This document shows positions 44,701 to 57,522 of a stretch of 64,000 nucleotides of DNA, one piece after another. Under the pieces are notes generated by a model. The model had not been told where the DNA came from and did no database searches. It was given only the letters and a program-made list of their open reading frames with translations. The stretch's first letter is position 1. Each line of letters opens with the position of its first letter. The stretch covers positions 25,776,030 to 25,840,029 of the forward strand of contig NC_053414.1 in the NCBI RefSeq assembly GCF_016859285.1. Direction: 5' to 3'. The position numbers and the translations under genes are program-made. This DNA comes from Xiphias gladius. Its lineage: Eukaryota > Chordata > Actinopteri > Istiophoriformes > Xiphiidae.

Positions 44701-47432
44701 CCCCCAGCCCCTACCCTTCTCCCATGCTTTCAAATGCTAGCTCAGCTCCAGCCACCCCACAGACCAGTCGCAGTTCGGGGACCAAAGGGCCCGGAGCGCC
44801 TCCACCACGGCCCCCAACGATCCCCAGCCCATTGGCCTCAGGGGCCACCCAATCACACAACAAGGTAATAGGACCACCTCCAAATAAAGCAATATAAAGC
44901 AAAACACTTTGCACATTATATAAATCCAGCTGTGTCTCTTTTTTCATTTTAGAGGATATGTAAGGAGAACCCATTCAACAGGAAGGCTTCCCCCTCCCCT
45001 GCTAAATCCAAAACCAAACCACCAAAAGGGCCTCGTCCTGCCAGACCCCCCGCCCCTGGTCATGGCTTCCCACTAATCAAACGCAAGGTATAAAAACAAA
45101 AGACAGAATATACGTTTCAGAGTAGGAACAAAATGTATAGAATGGACATTCCCAATTCTGTGTCAAAACACAGAAGACATACTCAAATGGTCAATCCTGT
45201 CCAAACTTCCCTCCAGGTGCAGTCAGATCAGTTTATCCCAGTGGAGGACATCCATGGGGAGATGAGTCAGCTGGAGAAACAGCTGGATGAGCTGGAGCAG
45301 AGGGGAGTGGAGCTGGAGAAGAAGCTCAGAGACAACCCTAACGGTATCACATTGCAATACTTTTAAGGGATTTCCCTGAGTGCCCACATGCTGTGCCCAA
45401 AAAAGTTTCACTGTATTTAAAGTTGAAACCTACTGTTATTAAGAAAATGAATAGCTCACAAATTGTCACTTAGGCAAAAAGCAAAGAAGCTAAAATGCCC
45501 GAACCTGCCTAAAAGAACCAAATAATAATAATTTAGATTAAATATATATCCTTCTGTTCCTCTGATGTGATTACAGATGAGGATGAGGAGCGCCTGCTGG
45601 TGGACTGGCTCACCCTGATCCACGAGAAACACCTGTTAGTCCGACGAGAAGCTGAGCTGGTCTACACGTAAGTTTCAGGCTGCTGTAAGAGGCAGATGTT
45701 TGAACTGTTTGACTTCAGTGCCCATCAGTCATATAACCTGACATTCAGAGCAACCCACAATCTGTCATTTGAATATGACAATTGGTGCAAAGCTTAAGTG
45801 GTTCCCTTCAATCGTCAGTCACTTTAATTAACGGCAACCGCATCATTAATGAGTGAGCTAGGATACAGTGGTTCTAATTAATGATGCTCCCGCTCGTGAG
45901 CCAGACGGAACCGTGATTGTTGAGACTGTAGCGGTGTATTCACCCAGTTTTTGGAGGAAATATGATCGTGAGGAACAATGTGAGCGTACCGAACCACAGT
46001 GGGGAAGTAGTTAGTGCTGCAGCAATGTTTTGAAAAAATAAAGTTGACTGGAGATTCTTTTGACATCAAAATGTTAAGAGAAAATCTCAAACTATACATG
46101 GAATACAATCAAATTGTCAAGTATGCCATCATATGCTTAATACATTATAAATATACTTTACATACAATATTTTTACTCCATAAGCCGTTTGCAAATCTAA
46201 GTCTTGTTTTCAGGACGGATGAGGTGTTTTCTTTGTTGTTTCTGTGTTATTCGTTAACCTGCAGAAAGTAGGTTAAGAGCAGTAAACTGGAGGTTACCAG
46301 TTTCTAACACGCGGTTTGTATGTTGCGCACTGCAGGGCGAAGCAGCAGAACCTGGAAGAGAGGCAAGCTGACGTGGAGTACGAACTGAGGTGTCTTCTCA
46401 ACAAACCAGGTATGTTTGGCCGTATCATGTTAAGAGCACGACAGCACAAGCTACACACAGATTACATTAAAGAAGAACCACTAAATTCAGCTATTATCTC
46501 CAACAAAAAATGCTCCACATCTGCTCTCTTAAACCTACCACACTTCAGAACATTTGCCCCTCAAATAGTACTCAAATAGTTACATACACTACTCAGTGCT
46601 ACACTGATCAACATTAGACAGTAGTATCTGAAGACTCTCCGCTGACTCTCTGCCCTGAAAGGATGGTAGATGAGATTAGGATGTGCATTTACAGGATTAC
46701 TTACTGTTGCTACTGTTGCTTCAATGATTCAAATATCTTCCACACCCACAAAGTGTTAATACACTCCTAAGTCTATTCTGATATCTACTTAGTGAATTCA
46801 CATATGCAGTACACAATAAAAATAAATGGTCAACTTCCCTTTCTTTCTCAGAGAAAGACTGGACTGAGGAGGACAAGAGCCGGGAGCAGGAGCTAATGGC
46901 TGACCTGGTTACCATCATTGAACAGCGCAACCAAATTGTCAACAACATGGACCAGGACAGGCAGAGGTAATCAATAACTGGTAGTTACTCTGTATCTCTG
47001 CAGTGACCTAGGATGCATTGATTGGGCAAGTTTGCAACTACCAGTGATCTAACAACCATTCTGTCACAGGGAAGAAGAGGAGGATAAACTTATGGAAGCC
47101 ATGCTGAAGAAGAAAGGTAGAAATGATGAGTCACTTTCATTTGTAGAAGATGAAAGATTCTTTAGATGAGCGCAATCCCTAAAAATAACATAAAAATGTC
47201 ACATCTAACTCGTTCTTCTCTCAATTACTTTCTTATTTTTATGGTTTTAGAACCTATGTGAGTTTTAATGTAATTGTCTTTATTTTCATCCTCATCAGAC
47301 TTCCATAAGGAACCAGACAGCGACCACCAGAAGAAAAAAGGGGCAAAGTTCAAACCCATTAAGGTGCTGAAGCGGCTGAGCCATAAAGGAGAACCAGGCA
47401 ACAGCCACAGCCCTCGCAAGGAGAAAAGCTGA
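32786..47432 (+). CDS. micall1: MICAL-like protein 1
   Basis: Sixteen coding exons: 32786-32931, 36201-36249, 38772-38913, 39239-39339, 40571-40719, 41566-42170, 42259-42319, 42524-42951, 44515-44864, 44953-45087, 45217-45343, 45577-45667, 46336-46409, 46852-46966, 47070-47116 and 47299-47432. They sum to 2754 bases, giving 917 residues (human 863). Two ATGs are adjacent ([11 protein letters not shown]). Domains: CH (about 5-110; [22 protein letters not shown]), LIM (about 170-223; CAAC, HRNC, CTEC, CTHH), a long Pro/Ser-rich acidic linker with three NPF motifs, and a C-terminal bMERB coiled coil (about 723-873; [35 protein letters not shown]). Family knowledge: an endosomal scaffold binding Rab8/Rab35, EHD proteins and syndapin in tubular recycling. 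It looks intact. Confidence 0.96.
34043..34173 (+). repeat. tRNA-derived SINE in micall1 intron 1
   Basis: The head reads TGTAGCTCAGCAGGTAGAGC, a strong A box, followed by the B-box-like GGTTCCGACTG. The 3' part ends AAAAGCATCCAGTAAATGAC, like the common fish SINE tail GCGTCTGCTAAATGAC. It is a diverged copy in the gene's sense orientation. Confidence 0.75.
38966..39007. repeat. Perfect 42-base palindrome in micall1 intron 3
   Basis: Two 20-base arms (38966-38985 and 38988-39007) are exact reverse complements separated only by TG. The arms are AT-rich, so it could fold into a cruciform or an RNA hairpin. No similar copy was noticed in the window. Confidence 0.9.
39033..39051. repeat. TTTA tetranucleotide repeat
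   Basis: About five units of TTTA. A similar tract lies at about 39411-39431 in the next intron. Confidence 0.85.
43330..44000 (-). mobile_element. Decayed Tc1-like transposon in micall1 intron 8
   Basis: On the minus strand, shreds of a Tc1-family transposase can be read: a helix-turn-helix region resembling NILKKKE..GRPRKT (about 43930-43840), then RLHQHNLRG-like text (about 43720-43690), and AFIMQQDND (about 43550-43520), which contains the second catalytic Asp. Many differences from a working frame and an inserted ACA/TTG triplet run (43799-43818) show it is old. Its ends could not be fixed; the coordinates are approximate. Confidence 0.65.
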
Positions 47433-48510
47433 ACAACCGAGGACGCAGTCTCCCCAAAGAAGATAAAAAACTGTTTTAACAAGACGAAGGAAAATGAAAA
47501 AGGACGTGAGAAGAGAAATAGACCAGGTAAAGAGGATGAGATGACGTGTCCTGTAACTGTTATTACTGACTTTAAGCGCAACCCAGAACCCACTTCCTGC
47601 TCATGTCTTACTTGATGCTTCTCCAAAAAGTCTTTTCAGTGACTATTGTCCATTGCCTTCGTGTGTTAAAACAGGCGGTATAACAACTCCAGTGCTATAA
47701 GAGCTGATGTGCTTTATTTGTAAACTCTCTGACCTTTCAAGATATTGAAGTGTAGATTAGGTTTCTAAATTACTGCACTGATTTGTTGTATGTTCTCGCT
47801 TCACTTTATATCTGAGAAGGTTTTATGTCATGTCTGGCTTTAGACTGTGGTACTAGTGAAAGTAAAAAAACATTTTTTTTTTTGTTTGTTTTTCCAAGAT
47901 GAACCCTTCTGCAAATTTTGTAACACCTACCCTTGAAATGATCAATCAACAATGGCTGCCTAGGCTCTTCTAGCTGCTTCATTACAATTTGCTTGTTTGT
48001 TGTTTGCTTTTTTTGCAGTGTTGTCATTTGTGCAAAAGCATATCATCAAACACTTGGTTGAATGTAGACACATACATTTGACTGTATGTAATTGGATTCA
48101 AAATCAGACAGATTTAGAAAATGAGAGTTTTGCAAGACATCATTATAGAAAGTATTAAACTGCACATGTCTGTTAGAAAATTTTATTAATATGAAAGGTC
48201 ACACATGCAATAGTGAATATGAGAAAACACAGATATTCAGCAATTTCACAACTGAACATAACAGTTTTAACCATTTGGGAAACCCTGAATATGCAATCAT
48301 TAATTTATATTTTACAATGCCTTTCTGTATGTTTCAGTGTGCTGCCTTAAAAGTGGGTAGGGAAAACCGTGCTAATGTTGAGATTCTTTGTAAGAGTGCC
48401 ATTTATTTAATCGCATATGTGGATTACCTTCATTTGTTGGAGCTAATGTAAATGCCTGTATTGTTTACTCATTCTGTTCCTGTTTTGTCATTTAGATTGT
48501 CTGTTTGTCC

Positions 48511-48516
48511 TTTATT
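48511..48516 (-). terminator. C22orf23 homologue polyadenylation signal (candidate)
   Basis: Plus-strand TTTATT gives AATAAA on the minus strand, about 440 bases past the C22orf23-homologue stop codon. If both this and the micall1 signal are used, the two 3' UTRs overlap by about 150 bases. Confidence 0.35.
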
Positions 48517-48658
48517 TTAAATGGTGATCTCTGCTGTGTCTGTTTCTGCTTCGTGCCTGTCTTCCTGTCTAGCTGAAACCAAGGGCTTCTGTAGCACTAT
48601 ACATTGTCCTAAAACAGCAGCAGGGTTATATAAAATACTGACACTGGAAGGCAGAGGA

Positions 48659-48664
48659 ATAAAA
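48659..48664 (+). terminator. micall1 polyadenylation signal (candidate)
   Basis: AATAAA about 1.23 kb after the micall1 stop codon. The intervening 47433-48658 has no coding exon and is taken as the micall1 3' UTR. Confidence 0.55.
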
Positions 48665-48955
48665 TAAGTTAATACAAGTAGATATTGTTTGTTTCTTGTG
48701 AATTTAATCCCTTTCACAGCCTGTTATATTGTCACACCTCAGCTACTGGTACGGTTGAAGCACAGTGCAGCATGTCAGCTGTAACCTCTTTACAGACGTC
48801 ACAATCACAATCAATATATTGGACTTTACTCCACCTATTCATAATCTGCACTTGTCTTAGGACTCTGTGTTGAATGGTTTTGCAGTTACATTGCTGGCAC
48901 CTGATTTCCAAGTAATTTACCAGTGACAACTCAGCTGTCAGTCAGCAGTCGTCTC

Positions 48956-50926
48956 CTACGAGTCCACGTTTTCTGTCGTCTCTACTGCACTCTCCTCCTT
49001 CCTCTTGGATGTCTTGGGACTGTGGGCCTTGTCCAGTACCTCCAGTTCTCTGATTTTCTGGATTGGAGTCGTGACAGTTTGCATTTCAGTGCAATTGTAT
49101 TTCAGAGAGAATGAATCATACCTTTTCCCCTTCAGTATGCTCGGAATCTGAACCTGATACCATTTTAAAGATCTATATACGAGGCTGTTGATCTGCCCTT
49201 CATCACCTAATTATATTGTTTATAAGATAATGATTAGATTTGAAGACACAAAAAGCTTTTTCAAAATACAGTAGAGCATAATACAGACTACTCTGAGTTT
49301 AAGTGTAAACCATTTCTTATTTACCTGGGATATTTCAGTGTTGATGATGTTGACGTACTGTTTCTCCTGGCCTAGAGAGGCCATGTCAGCCAGAAACTGT
49401 CTTCTTTCCTCTATCTCATCCAGAACTACACAAGACACATACACAGATAAATTCTAGACTTATTTAAGGTCTAGTGGATATATTTAGTGAAACAGAGTTG
49501 CACAGAGCATAATTTAATCCAGGCTGAAATGAATAAAAACAATACTATCAACACTATCATCTTGCTCTCTAACACAAAACATCCTAGTTCAAATGTCTTG
49601 TGTTTCTGTTCAGGTTGTAATGGGAACATTTGCTCTCTGTTACAGCAGTTACTCTAACTCTTCTACAGTACATCATCTGTTTCTGTGCAGTTAGTCTCAC
49701 CTTCCTGATAGTGGTCTCTCTCTTCCATCACTTCTCGGCTCCAACTTGTAGAAACATTTTGGGGAGATGCAGCTGTGGGCTCTTCTCGTCCTGTTGCCAA
49801 TATATTCTGAAGCCTCCTCTTCTCTTTCTCTAAGTCTCCTAGAATAAGAGTGAAAAAAAGGAGAGTTGCAATAAGACTGAATGTTTCGGAGAAAATAAAA
49901 CAAAAGAGATTTTAGCCAGATTTAGTGATGAATGACCTATATCGCAACTGTTTGCAAAATAGGCCTGTCAAAACACATACTGTATGTGCAGAACTAGTAA
50001 AGGTGTCAGCTTCAAGAACATACTCGTAGGAGTGGGACGGAACTTTTCTCTGACATAGCTGTTCCCAGAACGACAAGATTCGGCGCTGCGTCTCTGAGGC
50101 TTGCTTGGCAGGTGTTTTTGGACAGATTTACTGGCCTTAGGCTGAGGGGGAGACACCGATGATGTGGGGTCAGGGACCGATGGCAAAGCTGCTCCATCTG
50201 GTGGGGAAAAGGTTTAAAAAATAAAAGTTTTTATTGGGGCAATACAAAATGTAGTAATGCTAAATGATTCAAATAATGTGTTGTGGAAGTAGTACAACAG
50301 CTAAGTAAACTCAATGATCATGGAGCACTTGTCTATTTTAATTAGTGCAATGCAAAGGTGTGGGTAATTGACTGTTCAATGTAGGTACAAGAATCATCAG
50401 AGGGCCCCTATTATAATACCTTTGAGCTAAGATTCGATCAGTTTATATGCTGAGAGTTGCAGTAACGATACCTGGTGAGCACTTTATCACATTAAAATAT
50501 TTCCAACAATATATAAAATATCTATACTTGACTATTATACTTGAGTATCACCAAATTACCTCTCCCGACCCCTCATCCCAAGGCCTCAAACTTACTCATC
50601 AGACATTTATTGATCTGTTTTCTCTGGAGGGTGGTGAGCCTTGATTCCTGCATCATTACTGAGCAAAGGGGAGAGCATGATGAGAAATAGACAGCACAAT
50701 CCTGTACAGTGGTAAACGCTTCTATATACCTGCACACGCAGACATACACACAGTCAGTTTCTCTACTTGGGCATGTCCCACTCGTACCTCACCATCCACA
50801 CCAGATTGTCAACAAGTGCATCATCTCACATCTCAGCATATCCTGGGTCTCCTTGCTGTACGCGGTGGCCCTGGGGTCGTTCCACAGCCCCCTGCCAGCT
50901 TTTGGAGGATGTGAGGAGGCCTCCAT
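48956..50926 (-). CDS. c22orf23: UPF0193 protein EVG1 homologue (human C22orf23)
   Basis: Six coding exons on the minus strand: 50926-50830, 50658-50596, 50197-50024, 49838-49701, 49425-49325 and 49057-48956. They join in phase to 675 bases, giving 224 residues, close to my recollection of the human length (about 217). Recognisable segments are MEASSHPPKAGRGLWNDPRA, LMMQESRLTTLQRKQINKCL, the Pro/Ser-rich middle, and LDEIEERRQFLADMASLGQE followed by NIINTEISQKIRELEVLD. The call rests on the last segment and on position next to micall1, as in human 22q13.1. The protein is charged with predicted coiled-coil content. No enzymatic motif is visible and its biochemical function is not established. 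The start codon abuts an acceptor-like GTTTGTAG, so a non-coding first exon probably lies upstream. A perfect RFX X-box is found at 51602-51615. Confidence 0.85.
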
Positions 50927-51601
50927 CTACAAACTAAAAGACACATCAAATACTCAATGTTATCTCCGTTAAATTGTGATCTACGGTTCAGTTGTAATTT
51001 GTGAATTTGAATAAATCTCTGAGCAGAGACACAAGGTATAATTAAGTCATTTAAAGACAAATCGTGGAGCTGCTCCAAAAACACCGAATGACAGTAGCTA
51101 TATTGATGTTACAGGGATATGAAGAGATTTTCAGTTTCGTAGCTGTAAGTCCATCATACAAATAAAACTGCCTGTAATATTATGTCCCAAAAAATAGTCA
51201 TGGCCTAAAATTCCAAAATGTCCCACTTAAAGATCATCGGATAAATATCTGATGCAATAGGGAGACACTTGTGTGATTGTAGATGTTGACTTTACCGTTC
51301 AAAATCACTGAAGCCCCGCATCTTGGCTGAACTAAATCCTGTTTACAGTGAACCTCGCTAACAGCGCTCTCGCTACGTGGCTAACAATAAACAGGTGAAT
51401 GCCAGGAACGCACTCCACTCTAGACTCTACACGATGAAAGTTATCACAAGAAGCCATACAAGTTGACGCCAAATAGACGGAGCGTACTTAAACACCGCTT
51501 TTCTTACCACAAGTCCTTCGTGAACGCAAGCAGCGTTAGCTATTTTCGGTGGACAAACTCCAGTACAAACAGCAGCGTCCTCTCCTATACAACGGAGCCC
51601 C

Positions 51602-51615
51602 GTTGCTATAGCAAC
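51602..51615. promoter_or_regulatory. Perfect X-box palindrome (RFX site) upstream of the C22orf23 homologue
   Basis: GTTGCTATAGCAAC is an exact inverted repeat matching the RFX-factor X-box consensus. It sits about 680 bp before the coding start, in a CpG-bearing stretch (51300-51640) that is the likely promoter of the minus-strand gene. Confidence 0.7.
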
Positions 51616-51659
51616 CAGCCAGCGATTTTCTAACAAGACAACATAATATTAGGACGAAA

Positions 51660-53760
51660 GACTTTTTGTTCCTAACTTAATAGGTAATATAATGATAATG
51701 TTTAAACACATTTCTGTTTTTATCGACCGCCCATTCTAAAAACTGAGTGCTTGGCTTTGTCGTTAATTTTTCCATTCACTTGCTCTTGTTCGTAAAGAGA
51801 TAAGCGCAGTGACAAGATATCGCCACTAGATGGCGCTTGGTTGACTCGTTGGTGCAGACGCTTCGTGGTTTACTATTGATAATGAGCAAAAAGATACAAA
51901 TAGCATGAAAAAAATATACATTTTTCAAAGCCAGCCTCTAGACTAGACACATCCCATTAAAGGGATATTTCAGTCTGGTGGTACCAGATGAAATAAACAA
52001 ATTCAAAAAATACAATATTTATACCACTGTAATGTTTCCCTTTTACGTTGCTGCCACAAAGGTCCACTTTCTCCACAGGGATCATTAAATAATCCACATC
52101 ATATCACTGAGGCCAAGAGAAAGAATATTTTCTTTAAAAGTGTTTATGAAATTAGGTGATCTATATAAATTTAATACTCACTTAATATACATTAAAGTGG
52201 GAATTGTGAGGCTCTGTATGCACAGCCTAAAAATCTCAACTCGTTTGCGCTTCATCAATGTTTTTCAAATTATTTCACAAATATTTCAAGGAACTGCTTT
52301 GACCATGGTATGACTACATACGGCGCAGGTCATCTCTATCACAGAAATTTTACAAGTTAGCCCGAAGCCTTTGTAAGTGAAGTCTCCTCTGGCAAACAGA
52401 CCAAAGATGAACTTGTGTAATGTGTTGAAGGCCTACATTAAAGAGCCTTTAAGGCCATATAAAAGCTTTCAGCCTGAGAAATGGATGTAGTCGTCACTCT
52501 GAGGGAAAGAAAGTCTTTATCAGTGATGGGCTAGTCATAGGGGATCAGCAGCAGTCAGCGGTCCATTATCTCTGGGAAGACAGCAGCCTGCCTCTGCCCT
52601 GTGTCAAAAGATAAACAGCAGCCAGAATATAATCACCTTTCACACACAGGTCTTCTCAGAAGTCAGAGGCGACCGATCTGTGCGTGCATGTCTGCGGAGT
52701 GTGTTAAAACTCTTAACAGTAATGACTCAATGAATGGCACAAAGGCTTTGCAGACTTAAAACCACAATCATGAAATGTATTAGATACGATTGTGATTGTG
52801 CTCATGAGATATGTCGGTCTGCTTACCTGTTTACTTTTATCAGCTAGTAATTGTTTGTTTTATGTATTCACACTGAACGTGTGTCAGTAGCTCACATCTG
52901 ATCACTGCTTAAACGAACATTACGTTTATTCAAACATGTTTCTGCCAAGGCTTCACACATCACGTTAGTATAAAAAGTCCACACACTTCACCGTACATGC
53001 ACCAACACACTGCACGCTTCGCCAAAGCATGCTTTATTAGATAGCGGCCAGTCATCTGATAATGACCACTGACCTGTTTACTTGTGAATCGAAAAAAGTG
53101 AGCACTGCATTAGCCTGCAGTGCTGAAGGTTCATTTTAAAGCATTTTATAAAACTAGAAATTAACTACATTTTGCAGTAGTTTGGTGGAAGCTAACTAAC
53201 CTTTGGGTGATATTCATCTATTTTCTGGTGTAGCTAATTACTGCAGAAACCTTTTATCTTTTAGATATTTTTTTCTAAAAATATATATATTTATTTCTTG
53301 GTATTTTCTAACTTACTGTTGAGAATAACTTGCTTAATGCTCAAGGAATTACAAGTAAAATTTACCCCCAGCCCCCATTTTGTCTTAGGTTGCCAATATT
53401 TGGGTGCTTGGCTTTCCATGTTCTGACTTTTTCTGCAGTCTATTCGCCTTACAACATAAACCTTTCCTAAAACTTGACTTTGAAAACAGCTTGCCAACCC
53501 AGTCAGTCCACGTTTCAGCAAATGCTGAAGCCTATTTACCTTAAAATATGTTAGTGCCCATTAAGTTACCAGAGAAATTTATTCAGTAAAGAAGCTCAAT
53601 GCTGATTTTAGCATTAATATTACATTAATATTTAGTTATTCCTTTGTATTATATGCACGATGTTTTTAATAGACTAATGTTTTTCGATGAAATCACACAT
53701 TGGTGCTCATCCGTTTTTTTCAGAGTTGACTTTTTGCTCTGGAACCCACAGAACAGGAAG
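51660..53760. other. Intergenic, upstream of the klf gene
   Basis: No coding exon was recognised. Scattered GATA words occur, such as AAAGATAAACAGCAG near 52608 and CTGATAATG near 53056. These could be enhancer sites but are common by chance. Confidence 0.35.
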
Positions 53761-53776
53761 ACAGTGAGTTGAGGTG

Positions 53777-53957
53777 AGATAGCCGAGTTTCTTGGTGATT
53801 TTAAATGAACAATCTTAGGGCATAGGGAGAAGTAGCCAGCTAAGAAACTCACTCACTTACGCTCCACCTCCTAACGGTCAAGACCTACATGAAAAGAGAG
53901 ATTTGAAGTAAGACTCACAGCTGACAGAGATAGACAAGCGAGAGGAGGGAGAGATAG
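53777..53957 (+). promoter_or_regulatory. GATA/E-box cluster in the klf proximal promoter
   Basis: Three AGATAG words (53777-53782, 53928-53933, 53952-53957) and a CAGCTG E-box (53918-53923) lie within 410 bp upstream of the start codon. GATA plus E-box sites are typical of erythroid promoters in family knowledge. Whether they are used here is inference. Confidence 0.35.
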
Positions 53958-54178
53958 CGAGTGAGGAATGGAGAAAAGGAGACAGCTTTGAGAAACTGTG
54001 TCTGAGGCCTTTTAGCAGCGAGTGGACTACAGATGGGATGAGTGGCCTGGTGAGCTGGGGTTTGACTTTCTGTTACATGACGGTCATGTAAAAAAAAAAA
54101 AAACAGAAAAAGCAAAAAGAGGAGAAAAACTTTACTGTTCTTTTAAAACTGTCAGTCGACTTCATCTCAAAGTGCTTG

Positions 54179-56424
<2,246 letters not shown>

Positions 56425-56431
56425 AGCTTTT

Positions 56432-56433
<2 letters not shown>

Positions 56434-56513
<80 letters not shown>
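56434..56513. repeat. (CA)n microsatellite in klf 3' UTR
   Basis: About 40 uninterrupted CA units beginning nine bases after the klf stop codon, and so transcribed in its 3' UTR. Antisense Cys-Val repeat frames here are artefacts of the repeat. Confidence 0.97.
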
Positions 56514-56516
<3 letters not shown>

Positions 56517-57034
56517 CCCTAGCATTAAGAAATTAGAACAAAGAAATTAAAAGGTAGAAAACTTATGATGACTTTGATATTCTTTGATTTCTGACTCAAA
56601 TCAACACAGTACTGAGCACTTGAATTTGACTCGGTGACCCCAGATATTAACAACATTTTCCCACTGTTAACTTGAAATCTGTACTTGATTATCTGGCTGA
56701 TAAACAATACAGGCTCACAGGTAAACTTAGGCCATGAGAACAGACAACACAACCAGTGGTAGGTTGGCATCACAAATGATTGGGTACATGCTGGCTGGGG
56801 GAAGTTTGATGTTCTAATTGTCAGCTTCTTGTCCATTTTTTCTTGTCCAGTTTACTTGAAAAGACCAATTTGACAAATCCAATTCAAAAGCCTTTAATAT
56901 ATGAAATTCTTTTTTTCAAAAGAAACAATTGATATCCGCTGCTTAAACAGGACTAGGCCAAAACCTTGTATTTGTTTGCTTCTCTCCTACTCTCTGTGCT
57001 CACATATACAGTAATTTAATACAGCCGAATTCCC

Positions 57035-57040
57035 AATAAA
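57035..57040 (+). terminator. klf polyadenylation signal
   Basis: AATAAA in CCCAATAAAGCTGTT, about 610 bases after the stop codon, followed by a T/G-rich stretch (TTTTTCTGTTTCTGTTGT). Confidence 0.65.
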
Positions 57041-57375
57041 GCTGTTCTCATTTACATGTTTTTCTGTTTCTGTTGTCAGACAACAGAACCAGTATGAAAT
57101 AATGACTCAAATGTAGCCCATTAAGACTATATGTTAACCAACATGCTCTGCACCGCTAAAATCCAAGTTTTATAACCGTAAATCACCATGTATATAGGTT
57201 AAAGAAAACAGCTGTGCTGTGATTTCAGCTATATTTACCTGTAAAATGATCACTCAGAGAGAAAGTTAGAAGCTCATTCACGTTTGTGTCGCCTGCCGTG
57301 CGGTCAGTTAAATGAGATGCAGAAAGGTGTTCGTGTGGAGGGAAAGCATGACCTCGCACTCGCAGGGCAATACTA

Positions 57376-57522
57376 GTGACTCTGTCCTACAAAAAGTTGC
57401 TAAGGTTTGTCCAAAAAGTTGCTAGATTTGTTGTTAGGTGCTTTTGCGAAGAAAAGTCACTAAAGGAATGTGAAAAGTAGGTAAATCAAGCGACAAAGGC
57501 GCCAAGTTGGTAACACTGCCTG
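57376..57522. repeat. Probable dispersed MITE-like repeat
   Basis: The stretch repeats AAAAGTTGCTA twice and reads AAGTCACTAA, AATCAAGCGACAAAGGCGCC and TTGGTAACACTGCC. I recall phrases of this kind (chance-of-frame 'GCGAC...TTGGCAACACTG') as a dispersed non-coding repeat in fish. No inverted ends or coding content were confirmed. Confidence 0.4.

Noticed and set aside
51427-51636. Minus-strand open frame across the X-box region
   Set aside because: It lies in the presumed promoter and 5' region of the C22orf23 homologue and shows no similarity to that protein or any other family I know.
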